In this document: one piece after another, positions 61,892 to 64,000 of the stretch
Position numbering within the stretch: the stretch's first letter is position 1
Layout: each line of letters opens with the position of its first letter
From: Caballeronia humi
Lineage (GTDB): Bacteria; Pseudomonadota; Gammaproteobacteria; Burkholderiales; Burkholderiaceae
Assembly (NCBI RefSeq): GCF_001544475.1
Contig: NZ_FCNW02000011.1
Span: 89,942 to 153,941 of the forward strand
DNA length: 64,000 bases
Direction of reading: 5' to 3'
Program-made: the position numbers and the translations under genes
Notes under the pieces: generated by a model
Seen by the model: only the letters and a program-made list of their open reading frames with translations
Told to the model about the DNA's origin: nothing
The model's database searches: none

Positions 61892-62245
61892 ATGAACAAG
61901 GTATCGAAGGCTTCTTTGCTCGCCGGCGTCGTCGCAGCCGGCAGTCTGTGCGTGTCCGGGGTGGCCATGGCGCAGGTGCATATCGGCGTGAACATCGGGG
62001 TTCCCGCGCCGGTCTACGTCGCGCCGCAGCCGGTCTACGCGCCACCGCCTCCGCCCGTTGTCTACGCGCCGCCCCCGCCGGTGTACGTGGCACAGCCGGT
62101 GATCGTGGCCGGCTGGCATGGCGATCGGTATTACGACGGCCGCCGGTACTGGGATCGTGACGACTGGTATCGCCGTCATCCGGATCATTACGACCACGGT
62201 CATGGCGGACATCACGACAACGGGCACCACAACGGATGGCACTGA
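61892..62245 (+). CDS. Secreted Pro/Tyr/His-rich protein (copy 1)
   Basis: This 117-residue protein has a signal peptide (cleavage expected after VAMA, about residue 27). The mature part starts QVHIGVNIGVPAPVYV, then a Pro-rich stretch of Y/V/A/P repeats (VYAPPPPPVVY), a core VAGWHGDRYYDGRRYWDRDDW and a His-rich end (HGHGGHHDNGHHNGWH) that could bind metal ions. The core resembles the family annotated as YXWGXW-type or PXPV-repeat proteins found in many beta-proteobacteria, with unknown function. A paralogue follows at 62466. Confidence 0.82.
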   Translation: MNKVSKASLLAGVVAAGSLCVSGVAMAQVHIGVNIGVPAPVYVAPQPVYAPPPPPVVYAPPPPVYVAQPVIVAGWHGDRYYDGRRYWDRDDWYRRHPDHYDHGHGGHHDNGHHNGWH

Positions 62246-62270
62246 ATTTAGCAGCGCAGTCTTGCTGAAA

Positions 62271-62307
62271 CAAAAAAGCCACACGATGCAAATCGCGTGG
62301 CTTTTTT
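62271..62307 (+). terminator. Terminator after His-rich copy 1
   Basis: AAAAAAGCCACACGAT (62272-62287), a GCAA loop and ATCGCGTGGCTTTTTT form a 15- to 16-bp stem with one mismatch and long T tract. Confidence 0.92.
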
Positions 62308-62382
62308 GTCGGCGTCAACGCATTCGTCCGATGTAACAAAAGGTAAGCTTTCTCCAGACATTACGCCGATCCGAGAAACAAC

Positions 62383-62424
62383 TTACAAACGTGAAATACG
62401 TGACTGAAAGCTGTCCGTTATATT
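62383..62424 (+). promoter_or_regulatory. Predicted promoter and regulator box of the second His-rich gene
   Basis: TTACAAACGTGAAAT (62383-62397), 21 bp, then TATATT (62419-62424) and CGGCTCGACAC. It is the match of the element at 61810-61851 and similar to the box before the glycine-zipper gene (7359-7372). Confidence 0.5.
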
Positions 62425-62465
62425 TCGGCTCGACACGAACCAGAAGATACCGAGGCCGCTTCATC

Positions 62466-62810
62466 ATGAAAAATAACTTCATTGTCCGATTTGTGGGAGT
62501 CGGCGCGCTGTTTGCCAGTTGTGCCGCGTTTGCGGCGGATGTTCACGTGGGCGTCAACGTCGGGATTCCGGCGCCGGTCTACGTAGTGCCGCAGCCGGTC
62601 TATGCGCCGCCTCCACCGCCCGTCATCTATCAGCCGGCGCCGGTGTACATGCGGCCGCCGGTCGTGATCGGCTGGCATGGCAACCGTTATTACGACGGTC
62701 GACGCTATTGGGACCGCGACGATTATTACCGCCGACACGGCCATGGACATGGTTATGGGCATGACAAGCACCACGGCCACGGAAAGGGGCACGACAAGCA
62801 TCACCATTAA
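62466..62810 (+). CDS. Secreted Pro/Tyr/His-rich protein (copy 2)
   Basis: This 114-residue protein is a paralogue of the protein at 61892. Signal peptide to about residue 23 (AAFA/AD), then DVHVGVNVGIPAPVYVVPQP, a PPPPPVIYQPAPVY stretch, the shared core GWHGNRYYDGRRYWDRDDYY and a tail of H, G, K (HGHGYGHDKHHGHGKGHDK). It has more Lys and no Trp at its end compared with copy 1. ATG 62466 is set by the signal peptide; an upstream in-frame start at 62391 lies within the promoter. Function unknown; envelope metal binding is a guess. Confidence 0.82.
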   Translation: MKNNFIVRFVGVGALFASCAAFAADVHVGVNVGIPAPVYVVPQPVYAPPPPPVIYQPAPVYMRPPVVIGWHGNRYYDGRRYWDRDDYYRRHGHGHGYGHDKHHGHGKGHDKHHH

Positions 62811-62812
62811 GC

Positions 62813-62849
62813 AAAAAACCGTCCCTGTTTACGGGGGGACGGTTTTTTT
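62813..62849 (+). terminator. Terminator between His-rich copy 2 and fabI (bidirectional)
   Basis: AAAAAACCGTCCC (62813-62825) pairs with GGGACGGTTTTTT (62836-62848) around a 10-base loop. A and T tracts on both sides let it also end the convergent fabI transcript. Confidence 0.92.
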
Positions 62850-62865
62850 AGTCTATACGCGAGTT

Positions 62866-63657
62866 TTATCCCGCAGCCGCCGCCATCCCGCCGACGACCG
62901 CATTGAACCCGCTGTCGACGTGCACGATTTCCGCGCTCACGCCCGCCGCCAGGTCCGACAGCAAGAAGGCCGCGACATTGCCAACCTGTTCGGTCGTGAC
63001 ATTGCGCTTGAGCGGCGCATTGGTCTCGACGAATTCCAGAATCTTGCCGAAGCCCTTGATGCCGCTTGCCGCGAGCGTCTTGATCGGGCCGGCCGAAATG
63101 CCGTTCACGCGCACGCCTTTCGAGCCAAGCGATGCCGCGAGATACCGCACGCTCGCTTCGAGCGATGCCTTCGCGAGCCCCATCGTGTTGTAGTTGGGGA
63201 TCGCGCGCTCGGCGCCGAGGTAGCTGAGCGTGAGCAGCGAAGCATCCGCCGACAGCATCGGCGCGGCTGCTTTCGCTAGCGCGGGGAAGCTGTACGCGGA
63301 GATGTCGTGGGCGATGCGGAAGTTTTCGCGCGTCATGCCGTCGAGGAAATCGCCTGCGATCGCTTCGCGCGGCGCGAAACCGATCGAATGCACGAGGCCG
63401 TCGAGCGTGTCCCACCGTTCTTTCAGCGATGCGAAGAGCGCGTCGATCTGCGCGTCTTCGGCGACGTCGCAGGGGAAGATCAGGTCGCTGCCGAATTCGG
63501 TGGCGAATTCAGTGATGCGGTCCTTGAAGCGCTCGCCGACGTAGGTGAAGGCCAGTTCCGCGCCTTCGCGTTTGCAGGCTTCGGCGATGCCGTAGGCGAT
63601 TGAGCGGTTGGACAGCAAGCCTGTCAGCAGAATTCGTTTTCCAGCGAGAAAGCCCAT
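62866..63657 (-). CDS. fabI: Enoyl-ACP reductase (NADH) FabI
   Basis: This 263-residue short-chain dehydrogenase-type enzyme does the last step of each fatty-acid elongation round and is the target of triclosan and diazaborines. Markers: [25 protein letters not shown] at the start (cofactor loop), and the catalytic Tyr-x6-Lys in [12 protein letters not shown]. coli FabI has 262 aa. AGGAG lies 5 nt before the ATG, and a tandem repeat array begins just 14 bp upstream, so the leader or promoter must lie in or beyond the repeats. Confidence 0.96.
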   Translation of the reverse strand: MGFLAGKRILLTGLLSNRSIAYGIAEACKREGAELAFTYVGERFKDRITEFATEFGSDLIFPCDVAEDAQIDALFASLKERWDTLDGLVHSIGFAPREAIAGDFLDGMTRENFRIAHDISAYSFPALAKAAAPMLSADASLLTLSYLGAERAIPNYNTMGLAKASLEASVRYLAASLGSKGVRVNGISAGPIKTLAASGIKGFGKILEFVETNAPLKRNVTTEQVGNVAAFLLSDLAAGVSAEIVHVDSGFNAVVGGMAAAAG

Positions 63658-63670
63658 GAATGCTCCTATG

Positions 63671-64000
63671 TCGGCCGGAGTTAGCGCTTTAGCGCTTACT
63701 CCGGCCCCATGCAGCGAAGCTGCGGTCGGCTGGCGTTAGCGATTCAGCGCTTACTCCGGCCCCATGCAGCGAAGCTGCGGTCGGCTGGCGTTAGCGATTC
63801 AGCGCTTACTCCAGCCCCATGCAGCGAAGCTGCGGTCGGCTGGCGTTAGCGATTCAGCGCTTACTCCAGCCCCATGCAGCGAAGCTGCGGTCGGCTGGCG
63901 TTAGCGATTCAGCGCTTACTCCAGCCCCATGCAGCGAAGCTGCGGTCGGCTGGCGTTAGCGATTCAGCGCTTACTCCGGCCCCATGCAGCGAAGCTGCGG
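63671..64000. repeat. Tandem array of six 55-bp hairpin units, cut by the window end
   Basis: Six head-to-tail units of exactly 55 bp begin at 63671, 63726, 63781, 63836, 63891 and 63946; the last ends at base 64000, so more may follow. Each unit has a long hairpin (14-bp arms such as GGCTGGCGTTAGCG and CGCTTACTCCAGCC around a 6-base loop), a CCAT spacer and a short hairpin GCAGC-GAA-GCTGC. Units 2 to 6 differ only at one base (CCGGCC in units 2 and 6, CCAGCC in 3 to 5); unit 1 differs more (GGCCGGAGTTAGCG, loop CTTTAG). There are no unique spacers. Confidence 0.97.

Noticed and set aside
63671..64000. CRISPR array
   Set aside because: Units are direct tandem copies with no unique spacers and no cas genes nearby; the period is exactly 55 bp.
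63671..64000. Coding repeat protein
   Set aside because: 55 is not a multiple of three, so each unit shifts the frame, and stop codons occur in all frames.

Overview
The window looks like a stretch of the main chromosome of a beta-proteobacterium of the Burkholderiaceae, most likely the Paraburkholderia/Caballeronia/Burkholderia group. This rests on the high-GC codon use, on gene orders I recognise from that group (phosphatase-iscR-isc; lysS-prfB-recJ; cysS-alkA-accA-tilS-lysC-tRNA-Ser) and on protein sizes. Nearly all of it is housekeeping DNA, densely packed, with overlapping starts and stops and short leaders. I see no phage, plasmid, integrase or CRISPR genes.

Region by region. 1-6560: a low-molecular-weight phosphatase gene, then the complete ISC iron-sulfur operon (iscR, iscS, iscU, iscA, hscB, hscA, fdx, iscX), with a near-consensus IscR box over its promoter and a hairpin terminator inside it between iscA and hscB. 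6579-13192 (minus strand): a glycine-zipper envelope protein, then the group rpfE-like, recJ, prfB (with its programmed +1 frameshift) and lysS. 13390-16508: a small cell-surface island (acyltransferase, FkbM methyltransferase, an orphan C-terminal fragment) that reads as richer in A and T. 16777-23057: lolC-lolD, tatD, comEC and a hydrolase. 23159-28019: pyrG-kdsA, a DUF1330 gene, eno, ftsB. 28084-30076 (minus): a lipoprotein, hslO and a gamma-carbonic anhydrase. 30267-39431 (plus): a ferritin-like protein, a hydrolase, rnm, yciO, an M50 protease, trpS, a methyltransferase, dapA, bamC and a metallo-beta-lactamase-fold protein. 39522-48765: mostly minus strand, with a lipoprotein, an arginine hydroxylase, a SlyD-like isomerase (plus), a phosphoesterase, mutS, a DUF883 protein, lplT and suhB. 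49030-60410: trmJ and cysE; then lpxH, ppiB, ppiA and a TPR protein on minus; then cysS, an AlkA-like glycosylase, accA, tilS and lysC. 60547-64000: tRNA-Ser(GCT), an M48 lipoprotein, two paralogous His-rich secreted proteins, fabI, and a tandem array of 55-bp hairpin units cut by the window edge.

The main themes are iron-sulfur assembly, envelope building (LolCD, BamC, LpxH, KdsA, AccA, FabI, LplT), translation (LysRS, TrpRS, CysRS, RF2, TilS, TrmJ, tRNA-Ser) and DNA repair or uptake (RecJ, MutS, AlkA, ComEC). I found no clearly new multi-gene system. The observations most worth following are the covarying 55-bp hairpin array directly upstream of fabI, a shared promoter box (TTACaAA..TGAAAt) before three envelope genes, the internal terminator in the isc operon, and the surface-modification island between rpfE and lolC.
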